Shown in pieces: positions 1 through 10,136 of a stretch of 64,000 nucleotides of DNA. The notes beneath the pieces are model-generated. The model made no database searches. It was not told the origin of the DNA and worked only from the letters and a program-made list of their open reading frames with translations. Where the stretch lies: the NCBI RefSeq assembly GCF_003131205.1, contig NZ_QFFY01000009.1, forward strand, positions 62,001-126,000, read 5' to 3'. Source of the stretch: Occallatibacter savannae (GTDB lineage Bacteria; Acidobacteriota; Terriglobia; Terriglobales; Acidobacteriaceae). Made by a program: the position numbers and the translations under genes. Each line of letters begins with the position of its first letter. The stretch's first letter is position 1.

Positions 1-48
1 TCCGGCATGGTGACCACCTGGGAACGGGGTTGGAGGCTCGCAAGGAGT

Positions 49-1770
49 CTACAACGAGGGTTGAGAGACCGCGGCCGGATTCTGCCCGGTTTCCTTGATC
101 TTCATGATCTGATCCACCGCGGGCTGCTCGACACGCTGCACGATTCTGCTGGGCCACCGAATCTCGACGTAGCTGATCTTGCTCTCCGCTCCAAGCCCGA
201 AATGCACGCGGCGATCGCTTGACGACATGAAGCCGACGCTCGTGGTGACGTGGTTGTAGAGCTTGCGGCCGGTGGCAGTCACGAGTTCGATCAGCGCCCC
301 GATTCCGTCCCGATTGCTCTTGGTTCCTTCGAGATCAAGCATGAGCCAGTGATTCTTTGTGAGCGCGTTGTTCATCAGGATGCGCGGCTTTTCGTTGAGC
401 GATGTAACGACCAGATCCATGAAGCCGTCGTTGTTCAGGTCAACAAAAGCCGACCCGCGCTGATAGCCGAGATGTGCGAAGTCAGGCCCCATCTCGTCCG
501 AAACATCCGCCAAAGTCTTTCCATCCAGATTGCGAAACATCGTGTCATGCTGCTTCGCGTTGATGGTGAGGTTGTCCACGTCTCCGTTCGCGGAATACAG
601 GTCTTTCCAGCCATTGTTGTCGTAATCCACAAAGCCGACGCTCCAGCCCGAGAGCCTTCTGCTCAGTGTGCCGAGCTTCGAGGTCCACGTCACATCCGAG
701 AACGCCTTGCCGCCCTCGTTCTTCAGCAGCCCGAAGAGCTGGCCCGACAGATCGTTGTAGACGATGTCCACCCAACCGTCGTTGTCGAAATCCTTCGGGT
801 CAGAGCCCATGCCGGACACACTGTCGCCCTGCATGTTGTAGGCGACGCCAACCTCCAGCCCGCGCTCCTTGAACGTACCGTCGTGCTGATTCATGAACAG
901 GAAATTCGGCTCCGTGTCGTTCGCAACGAAAATGTCCATCCAGCCATCGCGATCGAAGTCGGCAATCGATACGCCCATTCCCTTGCCGAGAGCCTTGCCG
1001 ATCCCGCTTGCATCGGTCACATCTTCAAACTTGCCGCCGCCGAGATTTCGATACAGACGCGAAGCAACGCTCTTGTAGAGCGTAGGCGTGCAGTACTCTT
1101 CGTGTTCGGGATCGCGTAGGCACCTCTGATCCGTCTGCGGAGTCCACACCGTGTAATTGGTCACGAACAGATCGAGCCGACCGTCGTTGTCGTAGTCGAA
1201 CCAGGCCGCTCCCACGCTCAGCAGGTTCTCCGGCTTGCGATCGAGACCAGATCCAGCCGTTACATCAGTAAAAGTGCCGTCGCCATTGTTGTGGTACAGC
1301 GCATTGCAGCCGGCGTTGCAGATGAAGATGTCCTGATAACCATCGTTGTCGTAATCGCCGACTGCAGTTCCAAAGCAGAAGCCAAGATCCGCGCCGAGGA
1401 GCCCGGCCCGTTCGGTGACATCGGTGAACGTGCCATCGCGATTGTTACGCAGCAGACAGTTGTAATACTCAGGCCCGGTCTTCTTTAATTCCGGCAGCTT
1501 CGCGCCATTGGTAAAGAAGAGATCTATCCATCCGTCGTTGTTGTAGTCGATTGCGGCCACACCGCCGCACATCGGCTGTGGGAAGTACTTCCTGCCCGTG
1601 AAGTTGTTGTTGCTTTGATAAGAAAAACTCGAGCGTACCGACACGTTGGTGAACCAGGGTCGCTGGGCTTCTTGCCCGGAGAAAGCAGCGAAGGCCCTCG
1701 CCGCGCGGGAGGCAGCGGGCAGCGCTGCTGTCAAGGCAGCCAGCAGGGCTCTTCGAGTGACCAGAGGCAT
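49..1770 (-). CDS. CRTAC1-family secreted protein, FG-GAP/VCBS repeats plus ASPIC/UnbV domain
   Basis: The 573-residue protein begins with a twin-arginine-like leader (TRRALLAAL near residues 5-13, then an Ala-rich stretch), so export, possibly by Tat, is likely. About seven calcium-binding loops of the type DYDNDGYQDIF, DFDRDGWMDIF and DLNNDGFMDLV are spread through residues 70-480, the hallmark of an FG-GAP/VCBS beta-propeller. The last 100 residues (GIGALIELVTATGRK, then IRWPS) match the ASPIC/UnbV domain that follows such repeats in the CRTAC1 family. Such proteins are common in Acidobacteriota and are thought to act extracellularly in binding or adhesion; no enzymatic role is evident. 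The gene runs towards the left edge, so a downstream partner cannot be judged. Confidence 0.9.
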   Translation of the reverse strand: MPLVTRRALLAALTAALPAASRAARAFAAFSGQEAQRPWFTNVSVRSSFSYQSNNNFTGRKYFPQPMCGGVAAIDYNNDGWIDLFFTNGAKLPELKKTGPEYYNCLLRNNRDGTFTDVTERAGLLGADLGFCFGTAVGDYDNDGYQDIFICNAGCNALYHNNGDGTFTDVTAGSGLDRKPENLLSVGAAWFDYDNDGRLDLFVTNYTVWTPQTDQRCLRDPEHEEYCTPTLYKSVASRLYRNLGGGKFEDVTDASGIGKALGKGMGVSIADFDRDGWMDIFVANDTEPNFLFMNQHDGTFKERGLEVGVAYNMQGDSVSGMGSDPKDFDNDGWVDIVYNDLSGQLFGLLKNEGGKAFSDVTWTSKLGTLSRRLSGWSVGFVDYDNNGWKDLYSANGDVDNLTINAKQHDTMFRNLDGKTLADVSDEMGPDFAHLGYQRGSAFVDLNNDGFMDLVVTSLNEKPRILMNNALTKNHWLMLDLEGTKSNRDGIGALIELVTATGRKLYNHVTTSVGFMSSSDRRVHFGLGAESKISYVEIRWPSRIVQRVEQPAVDQIMKIKETGQNPAAVSQPSL

Positions 1771-1848
1771 TTGGCTAGGATCGTAGCAGGCTCGAGCCCG
1801 CCGGGTGTAGCCACCGAAGCAAGGCTCTGTGCCGGAACAGGTCCCAAT

Positions 1849-3198
1849 TTAATTGACGCGCGCGTGCAGCACAGCAGATCCACCGGGAGCGGTCAGCGCG
1901 CAGTTTGCCTGCTGATCGCAGCGGTAGTGAATGAGCGTATTGCTATTCGCCCACGCCATCGCTGTCGCCTGCCCGACCATGCGGTCAATCCGGAACGTCC
2001 TGCCCTGCGTCCATAGTTGTCCGCTCGCGGCGTCATACTCCGTTACGCGTTCGTCGCCCTGGAAGACAAAGCCTGTCTGAGGCTTGTTCGACGTGCGTTT
2101 GGCGGCATGCGCAGCGGGTTCAGATCCTTTCGCCTTGAGCGCCGCCGCCTTCGGGTCCAGCAGCGCAGCCTGCTCATCCAGCGTGGGGAAGTTCGTGTTC
2201 ATATCCCAGTAGCTGGCCTTCTGGTATTGGTCGGGAGAGCAGGGAAGGGAGCCCTGCACATTCACCGCCGAGACAAGCCCGTCGGGTCCGATCTGATTTT
2301 GAAAAACGTCTTTGCCCTGTTCGCGCACCGCCGCTGCGGCCTGCATCTGCGCAATCGCGCTCTGCTTTGCTGCCTGATATGTGGCGTTGCGTTCGGAAGC
2401 CGAGAGCTTCTTCCCGTTTGCGCCCACAGTCGGCATGGGTACCTGCACCTGTGCGTTCTGCGCGTCGAAGTGGAACGGAATCTCTTTTCCGCAAAGCGCA
2501 AAGCCTGTCGCATCGAGGAGGCGGATGTTCATGGACAGAGGCTGCGGTGGATTGAGAACCGCTCTCGAGAATCCTGCCTGCCAGCGCTCCTCCATCGACT
2601 CGACATGCAGTTGATATACAAGCCTGCCGGCTTTCCGGCTTCCATCCCAACGTGTGTTCAAGTGACCTCGCAGCCCGGCGGCCTGAACGACTCCAGGACC
2701 AAGGTCGCCTGGTGGCGGCGCGTTGTCTTTCGGCCTCGTCGCTGTGTAAACCACGAAGATGGCGAAACCGATCAGCACCGCGAATCCACCGATCATCCAG
2801 ATGGGAATCTGCCGCTTCGGCGGCTGGGGCGGAATGGGCGGTTCGAGTGCGTGCTCCGCAGGATCGGTGAATTCCTCTGGTTCATGCTCCTGCTGCTGGT
2901 CGTAGTTGTACTCGTCCTCTTCCTCGTCTTCCTCTTCTTCTTCCTCTTCGATTGCAGGCGGCTCCGCTACTGCCACGGAAGCGGCATTCGCCTCAGCAGA
3001 CGCACTCGCTGCCGCCCCCGAGATGGGCGAGGGCTGCGACTTGAGCATGGCTCGCAGTTCATCGGCTGTGCTCTGGTCCTGCGAAGGGACTGGAACAGCT
3101 GCCTGAGGAGCTGCTGGTTTAGCAAGAGGAGGAGGTGGGGCGACGTGGCCTAACTCGTCGTACCCTTCGTCAAATTCGTGTTGATCGGACTCAAACAT
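1849..3198 (-). CDS. single-pass membrane protein with acidic linker, unknown function
   Basis: This 449-residue protein has no recognised family. Seen directly: a Pro/Ala-rich N-terminus, an extremely acidic run of Glu and Asp at about residues 83-96, a Pro-rich stretch, one hydrophobic segment (IPIWMIGGFAVLIGFAIFVV, about residues 131-150), and a C-terminal domain of about 290 residues. The single helix after a charged N-terminal half suggests a cytoplasmic tail and a periplasmic C-terminal domain. The gene lies 78 bases upstream of the CRTAC1 gene on the same strand and may be co-transcribed with it. It could be an envelope scaffold, but nothing in the sequence proves this. Confidence 0.7.
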   Translation of the reverse strand: MFESDQHEFDEGYDELGHVAPPPPLAKPAAPQAAVPVPSQDQSTADELRAMLKSQPSPISGAAASASAEANAASVAVAEPPAIEEEEEEEDEEEDEYNYDQQQEHEPEEFTDPAEHALEPPIPPQPPKRQIPIWMIGGFAVLIGFAIFVVYTATRPKDNAPPPGDLGPGVVQAAGLRGHLNTRWDGSRKAGRLVYQLHVESMEERWQAGFSRAVLNPPQPLSMNIRLLDATGFALCGKEIPFHFDAQNAQVQVPMPTVGANGKKLSASERNATYQAAKQSAIAQMQAAAAVREQGKDVFQNQIGPDGLVSAVNVQGSLPCSPDQYQKASYWDMNTNFPTLDEQAALLDPKAAALKAKGSEPAAHAAKRTSNKPQTGFVFQGDERVTEYDAASGQLWTQGRTFRIDRMVGQATAMAWANSNTLIHYRCDQQANCALTAPGGSAVLHARVN

Positions 3199-3366
3199 AA
3201 ACTACGCCTTTTCGCCGGGTGCCGGACTGCAGATGCTCAACATGGGCCGAGGCCATTGGGAATTGTCCCACGTTGGTAACTTAAGGGCAAAGTACGGGCG
3301 TAACCCCACTTTACAGCTGGATTGCCCTTCTTCAGCTACTTACAAATTGACTAACAAGGTTCGCTG

Positions 3367-3891
3367 CTAGCTCCGGCTTTCATCGAGCACATCGCGCAGG
3401 GCGAAGCTTGTCTCCAGCCGCGTCACTCCCGGCAGCCGCGACAGCTCGTTCTGATGAAGGCGGCCGTAGTCGTCGATTCCCGCGACGCGCGCTACAAGCA
3501 TGTAGTCGTACTGGCCCGCCATCAGGTGGCAGCTCACGACATCGTGGCAATGCCGCACTGCGGTTTCAAACGCGCTCAGCACGGGCGCCGACTGCCGCTC
3601 GAGTGTCACGCGGATATAGACGGTCATCCGCTTGCCCAGCACGCGCTCATCGATCATCGCGCGATAACCGCGGATTACGCCTGCCGCTTCGAGAGACTGG
3701 ATCCGGCGCGAAGCTGCTGAGGCGGACAGCCCCACGGCCTCACCCACTTCGAAGTTGGTAGCGCGTCCATTCCTTTGCAGGAAGCGGAGGATCGAAGTGT
3801 CGAGATCATCGACCTCGGCTTCCCCGGCTTTCAGCCTGACGGCAGAAGATTCTTGCGCAGTGTCGGACCCTTTTTCATCTTTCGTGCTCAT
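3367..3891 (-). CDS. Lrp/AsnC-family transcriptional regulator
   Basis: The 174-residue protein has a 25-residue polar N-terminal extension, then LDTSILRFLQRNGRATNFEV and VGLSASAASRRIQSLEAAG (about residues 30-75), the AsnC-type helix-turn-helix. The C-terminal half (YIRVTLERQSAPVLSAFETA and GQYDYMLVARV) is the RAM ligand-binding domain typical of Lrp. Lrp-family proteins sense amino acids and bind DNA as oligomers. The gene is divergent from alanine dehydrogenase with 192 bases between the starts, so it probably controls ald in response to alanine or a related amino acid, as in other bacteria. The ligand is inferred from context only. Confidence 0.93.
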   Translation of the reverse strand: MSTKDEKGSDTAQESSAVRLKAGEAEVDDLDTSILRFLQRNGRATNFEVGEAVGLSASAASRRIQSLEAAGVIRGYRAMIDERVLGKRMTVYIRVTLERQSAPVLSAFETAVRHCHDVVSCHLMAGQYDYMLVARVAGIDDYGRLHQNELSRLPGVTRLETSFALRDVLDESRS

Positions 3892-3943
3892 GCAAGCGTT
3901 TTAACACGATGTTTGCACACATTGGAACTCAATTGCGCCGTAG

Positions 3944-3956
3944 GATGTTTTTCATC
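3944..3956. promoter_or_regulatory. candidate Lrp-type operator dyad between Lrp and ald
   Basis: GATG-TTTTT-CATC is a perfect short inverted repeat with a T-rich centre in the divergent Lrp/ald intergenic region. Lrp-family sites are typically about 15 bp, dyadic and AT-rich in the middle. Function is inferred from shape and position only. Confidence 0.3.
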
Positions 3957-4083
3957 AGGAAACGTGCGATGAGCCGCAGCGCCGGATCAGCCCTCCCCCA
4001 ACATCACCCGGAGATCCGGCGCACCCGTTTCCAGCCCTCCCCCGCATTCATCCGCATCAGAGAGTCTGAGCCAGGAGCCAGTC

Positions 4084-5199
4084 ATGATCATCGGCGTTCC
4101 CAAAGAGATTAAAGACAACGAAGCGCGAGTCGGTGTCACCCCCGCTGGGGTTCGAGCGCTCACTGAAGCCGGTCACAAAGTGCTGGTGGAAACCCACGCC
4201 GGCGAACTCTCAGGGTTCACCGATGATGACTACCAGAACGCTGGCGCAGAGATCGTTGGCGATCGAGGCTACGTCTGGGGCAAATCCGAGACCGTGGTCA
4301 AGGTGAAAGAGCCGATCGAGCCCGAGTACGCCTATTTCCGCGAGGGCCTGGTCCTGTTCACCTATCTCCACCTCGCTCCCATCCCCGACCTGACCAACAA
4401 GCTGCTCGAGGCCAAAGTCACGGGAATCGCTTATGAGACTGTTCGCGACCGCCAGGGCACGCTGCCTCTGCTTACGCCGATGAGCGAGGTTGCCGGCCGC
4501 ATGAGCGTCCAGGTGGGTGCTGCCTATTTGGAAAAGGAACACGGCGGTCGCGGCATTCTGCTTGGTGGCGTACCCGGAGTTCCGCCTGCGCATGTAACGA
4601 TCATCGGCGGTGGAATCGTGGGCACCAACGCCGCCAAGATCGCGCTGGGCTTCGGCGCAAAGGTCACGCTGGTGGATCTCAACCTGAACCGTCTTCGCGA
4701 ACTTGACGATTTGTATCAGGGCCGTCTTTACACGCTTGCTTCGAACAGCTACAACCTGGCCAACGCTACGCGCGAAGCCGACCTCGTGATTGGCGCGGTC
4801 CTCATCCCCGGCGCCACTGCTCCCAAACTCGTTACGCGCACGATGGTTTCGCAGATGAAGAAAGGTTCGGTCATTGTCGACGTCGCCATCGACCAGGGTG
4901 GCTGCGTCGAAACCGCCAAGCCGACATCGCACTCCAATCCCAGCTATGTTGTCGATGGCGTCGTGCACTACTGCGTCACCAACATGCCTGGCGCCGTGCC
5001 GCATACGTCGACTCTGGCCCTGACCAATTCGACATTCCCCTACCTGATGCGCATTGCAAACCTGGGCGCACGAGAAGCCCTGAAGAAGGACCCGGGCCTC
5101 GCCGAAGGCCTTAACACCTACCAGGGCAAGGTGACCTACCGCGGGGTGGCCGAGAGTCAGCAGCGCGAGTGGACACCCGCCGCCGACCTGATCTCGTGA
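4084..5199 (+). CDS. ald: alanine dehydrogenase
   Basis: The enzyme catalyses NAD-dependent reversible deamination of L-alanine to pyruvate and ammonia. The 371-residue length is normal for the family. The N-terminus (MIIGVPKEIKDNEARVGVTP) is the classic alanine dehydrogenase/transhydrogenase signature. The Rossmann motif GGGIVGTNAAKIALGFGAKV lies near residues 176-195 and a conserved VPHTSTLALTN sequence lies near the end. An AGGAG Shine-Dalgarno sequence sits about 6 bases before the ATG. The gene is divergent from an Lrp-type regulator and is followed by a GC-rich hairpin and then the NtrYX-like pair, which fits a role in nitrogen and carbon balance. Confidence 0.97.
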   Translation: MIIGVPKEIKDNEARVGVTPAGVRALTEAGHKVLVETHAGELSGFTDDDYQNAGAEIVGDRGYVWGKSETVVKVKEPIEPEYAYFREGLVLFTYLHLAPIPDLTNKLLEAKVTGIAYETVRDRQGTLPLLTPMSEVAGRMSVQVGAAYLEKEHGGRGILLGGVPGVPPAHVTIIGGGIVGTNAAKIALGFGAKVTLVDLNLNRLRELDDLYQGRLYTLASNSYNLANATREADLVIGAVLIPGATAPKLVTRTMVSQMKKGSVIVDVAIDQGGCVETAKPTSHSNPSYVVDGVVHYCVTNMPGAVPHTSTLALTNSTFPYLMRIANLGAREALKKDPGLAEGLNTYQGKVTYRGVAESQQREWTPAADLIS

Positions 5200-5204
5200 C
5201 ATCA

Positions 5205-5233
5205 GCGGCCGGGGAATCGCCTCTTCCGGCCGC
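5205..5233 (+). terminator. GC-rich hairpin after ald
   Basis: GCGGCCGG (5205-5212) and CCGGCCGC (5226-5233) form a perfect 8-bp stem just after the ald stop. There is no U-tract, so intrinsic termination is uncertain; it may only stabilise the 3' end. Confidence 0.35.
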
Positions 5234-5298
5234 CGTTGATTCGGCTCCCTATCCGGCCAGACGAAGTCGTTCGAACCGTTTGTTCGCTCGTCCCCTTC

Positions 5299-5304
5299 TA
5301 TAAT
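5299..5304 (+). promoter_or_regulatory. -10 box TATAAT placed for a leaderless ntrY-like mRNA
   Basis: A perfect TATAAT is separated from the ATG at 5311 by only six bases. Transcription normally starts about 7 bases after the hexamer, which would be the A of the ATG. No Shine-Dalgarno sequence precedes the ATG and no good -35 is seen. Confidence 0.5.
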
Positions 5305-5310
5305 CCCCCC

Positions 5311-7604
5311 ATGCTCTTTGAAGGCGACTCGCGGCGCAGAACCGTACTCCTGCTTGCTGCCGGCGTGTTGCTTTTCTTCCTCCTGCTGGGCGGGTTGAAC
5401 GCCTTCAACACCTCCAAAGTTCCGTTTCTGAACCCCGAAACCTCTGGGGAGACGCTGGCCTTCACTGGGCTTACCGTTGTCGTCTTCCTTCTGCTGCTCG
5501 TGCTGTTGCTGCTGCTGCTGCGCAACATCCTGAAAATCTACGCAGACCAGAGCAGCACGGCGCTGGGAACCCGGCTGCGCACGCGCATGGTGGTGGGAGC
5601 TGCGCTGATCGCCGTCACTCCTGCAGTGTTCATGTTTCTCTTCAGCTTCGAACTGATGAACCGCTCGATTGATCGCTGGTTCTCTCCCAACACAACGGAG
5701 TTGCGAGAAGACTCGACCAAGGTGGTGCTGGAACTCGCCGAGTACGTCACCAGCAACGCGCGCGGCGAAGCGGAATCGATTGCCGCCAGCGGCGCCTTTG
5801 AGGGCAATCCCGGAGATTTGCAGAAAGTCTTTGCATCGCATCGCGTCACGCTTCAAGGCGGCTTCGTGCTCATATACGACCGCGATCATCGCGTGGAGGC
5901 CAGCTTCGGAGCGCCGCCGGAGAGCAGCGCAGCGAGCCTGATTCCCTGGCTCCCGGAAAGATCTGGTGACACCCGGCTCCAGTCCGTGACCCCTTTGCAA
6001 GGACCGCTCTCAGCCAGCATCTTCGCATCGGCGCAGCGCAACGATGAGCCAGTAATCCGGATCATGGGGCAGGACTATGCACTGGGCAAAGCCAAGGCGG
6101 ATTCCGGTGAGTGGGTCATTGCAGCGCTCCCCATGCCTCAGGGCCTTAGCCAGACGATGGCACGCATCCGCGCCGGCGCCACCGAGTACTGGAATCTGTT
6201 CCGCTCGCGCCGCAGCATCCGAAACACCTTCTTCCTGATGCTGCTGCTGATCACGACTGTCGTATTCTTTTCGAGCGTGTGGCTCGCGCTCTTTCTCTCC
6301 AAGCAGATCACGCGCCCGGTCGAGGCGCTTGCCGACGCCATGGATGAGATCGCAGCGGGAAAGTACGAACATCGCGTTGCGCAGGTATCCACCGGAGAGA
6401 TGGCCGAGCTCGTTCGCTCGTTCAACCACATGGCGGAAGACCTTGATGCCAGCCGCAAACTCGCCGAGACATCGTCAGCCCAACTCACCGCGGCGAATCA
6501 GTCGATCGAAGAGCGGCGGCGCGAACTCGAAATTATCCTCGAGACAATTCCTTCAGGAGTCGTCACGCTGGATTCATCAGGTCTTGTTCTCCAGGCGAAC
6601 CGCGCCTTTGCAGTCCTCATCGGTCAGGAAGACAACGCGCGCGTGCGCGGTCAGAAGCTCGACTCTCTTCTGCCGCCTGAAATGCTCGATGACTTATCGC
6701 GCCTGATTCGCCGCGGTCAGCGCATGGGCGCGGCATCCACCGAGGTCGAAGCCCATCTTCGCGGACGCAATGTGCATCTCGCCGTGACCAGCGCGCGCCT
6801 GGAGCTTGCCAGAAAGCGCCCGGGCAATGTGCTCGTGGTGGAAGACACCTCCGAACTGCTTCGCGCCCAGCGCCAGCTGGCGTGGAAGGAAGTGGCGCAG
6901 CGGGTAGCCCACGAGATCAAGAACCCGCTCACTCCGATTGCGCTCTCAGCGGAGCGCATTGGGCGCCATTTGGATCGCAGCCAGCCGGATTCTCCTTCTG
7001 TCATTCGCAAATGCAGCGAGGTGATCCTGACCTGCGTGGGAACCTTGCGTAACCTGGTGGATCAGTTCTCGGCGCTCGCGCAGTTTCCCGCGCCGCAGCC
7101 CCGGTTGTGCGACATGAATCAGATCACCGACGAGGCGCTGGCTCTCTTCGCGGGCCGCCTTGATGCCATCACCGTGAAGCGCAACCTTGAGCCCTCTCTC
7201 CCCCCCGTTCTGGCCGATCGCGAGGCAATCCGGCGAGCGCTCGCCAACCTCATCGACAATGCCGCTGAAGCCATGCAGGGCAGTCTGCTTCGGGTCCTCT
7301 CAGTGGAAACTTCGCTCAGCGATGACGGAGCCGGGGTTGAAGTGCAGGTATCCGATACGGGTCACGGACTCACCGAAGAGATCCGCGAGCGACTCTTCCT
7401 GCCGTTTTACTCGACAAAACAACGTGGCACCGGGCTTGGGCTCTCCATCGCAGCCAAGATCGTACAGGAGGCCGGAGGCACTCTGCGCGCGGAGAGCAAC
7501 GCGCCCAAGGGAGCGCGCTTTGTCATGCGGCTTCCCATCAGCGAGCACGCCGAATCCGCAAGCCACGATAACGCCGTCGCAACCGCCGTACCCGAGGTGC
7601 GTTC

Positions 7605-7608
<4 letters not shown>
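5311..7608 (+). CDS. NtrY-like membrane sensor histidine kinase (HAMP, PAS, HisKA, HATPase)
   Basis: This is the sensor of a two-component pair. From the ATG at 5311 it has 765 residues; an upstream TTG at 5236 is possible but has neither RBS nor conservation. Order: two N-terminal membrane segments (residues 7-65), a short cytoplasmic part and a third helix (about 90-110), an extracytoplasmic region to about 310, a further helix, HAMP (about 335-390), PAS (about 405-510), the phospho-acceptor box RVAHEIKNPLTPIALSAERI, the N box NLIDNAAEAM and G boxes DTGHGL and GTGLGLSIAAKIV. This architecture is that of NtrY, linked in proteobacteria to nitrogen regulation. The stop overlaps the TTG start of the response regulator, so the two are translationally coupled. 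Confidence 0.92.
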
Positions 7609-8960
<1,352 letters not shown>

Positions 8961-8993
8961 GCTGGGAGTCCAGTTCCGCGACGATAAGCCCCG

Positions 8994-9587
8994 TTAGTGC
9001 AGCAGAGCTGGATTCACGGCGCGAGCGATCCGATGGTATGTCTCCACAATCGGCTTCGTGTCGCCGGTGAGGGCAAAGACCAAATCCACATCGGGCGGAT
9101 CGACCAGTGGAACCTTTCCGCTCGCCACCCAGTTGATGCCCGTCCATGGCGTACCGGGCTTCCATATCTGTGAACCGAAGTAAAGCCCGTAGAACGGAAT
9201 CGTGTTTGTCAGAGAATTACAGTCAATCATTTCTACGGAGAACGATCCTGCCGCAATGTCCGGAAGATTCTGATACGGCGGAGCACCCGTATAAGCCGGA
9301 TCTTGCGTATTGAGAGCCATCAGGGTGCCTTCGAATTTGTTGCCGGACTTCGTCATCTCGCCGGCATACATGGTGGTCAATACACTGTTCTTGTACATCC
9401 CCTCCGCCAGAGTCACGTAGTGTCCAGCCGGGCCGGCGGGCATGATGGTCATGCGGTAAGCCACGACGCTGCCGCCGTACCAAACGCCTGCCGGTGTGCA
9501 TTCGTTGCCCTTGCCTTGCTGAGCGGAGGACATGATCCCAGCTGATATGAGAAGTGCACTTATGAGCCAGTTTCTTGAAGCAAACAT
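8994..9587 (-). CDS. secreted protein of unknown function
   Basis: The 197-residue product starts with a clear Sec signal peptide (NWLISALLISAGIMSSA, residues 6-22). The mature part contains two Cys residues (in NECTPAGVWYGGS and IDCNSL) that could form a disulphide, and a PAGHYVTLAEGMYKNSVLTT segment reminiscent of small beta-barrel folds. I do not recognise a family; the pattern of an Ala-Gln cleavage site followed by GxWxGG recalls lipocalin-like secreted proteins of acidobacteria, but that is a guess. It is convergent with the NtrX-like gene and stands alone. Confidence 0.75.
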   Translation of the reverse strand: MFASRNWLISALLISAGIMSSAQQGKGNECTPAGVWYGGSVVAYRMTIMPAGPAGHYVTLAEGMYKNSVLTTMYAGEMTKSGNKFEGTLMALNTQDPAYTGAPPYQNLPDIAAGSFSVEMIDCNSLTNTIPFYGLYFGSQIWKPGTPWTGINWVASGKVPLVDPPDVDLVFALTGDTKPIVETYHRIARAVNPALLH

Positions 9588-10136
9588 ACGAACTCCTTTC
9601 GTGTTCAGGTTGTGGAGTCTGCCTGCAGGGAGGAAGTGTGCAACGTATTCAGCGGAACCTGCGGGACTGCAGTCGGCCGCTACGGTGGGATCGCCGCAGC
9701 GAAAGGTAGCACAGCTCCGGATCAGAGTCTGTGATTAACCGCCGAATTCTTCTTGCAACAAATTTTGGTGTGAGCAGCTCGTCACGGAGAAGCTTCCCTT
9801 GAAAACTGCAGCAAGCGAAAACCGTAGAACCTGCATCACAGGAAGCGCTGAGGTACTCACCGTTTTCCGATCCTGATCGCTAGCGGTGTTTCACCGGTGC
9901 AAGCTCCCGCACCCCAAGCCTGACAGGGTTCGGCCGACCAGCGTACGGAAGGGGCCCTGATCGTGCGGAGAAAACTCCGCAGCCAACATCAAGCAATCGT
10001 CGAACGGTTCTTTAACTGAAAACCGTACCGGAGAGGTCTTGCCCTGCGGCGCAATCGGTTGTGCAGCGACAAGCCCAAGCTCATGAGTATGTCTGCACTC
10101 TCCTTCCCAGGGAGTGCCAATTTGAGGAGTCCATCC
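9588..10136. other. 549-bp intergenic region before TonB receptor 1
   Basis: No convincing gene. It holds a small perfect hairpin (TGCGGAG-AAAA-CTCCGCA, 9964-9981) and several GC-rich imperfect dyads between 9870 and 10040 that could be a structured leader. No riboswitch consensus such as the B12 box was recognised. Confidence 0.4.

Noticed and set aside
2017..3153. 378-codon plus-strand frame opposite the acidic membrane protein
   Set aside because: Translation is Arg/Leu-rich low complexity and mirrors the poly-Glu linker of the opposite gene; no RBS or domain.
4210..6000. 596-codon minus-strand open frame across ald and the NtrY-like gene
   Set aside because: It is antisense to two well-supported genes, has low-complexity His/Arg/Gln-rich translation and no recognisable domain; GC-rich codon bias leaves long antisense frames open.
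9887..9902. parS-like sequence starting TGTTTCAC
   Set aside because: Only the left half matches the ParB site consensus; the right half does not, and no parAB is near.
9740..10136. riboswitch upstream of TonB receptor 1
   Set aside because: Dyads are present, but no B12, TPP, Moco or c-di-GMP consensus core could be matched.
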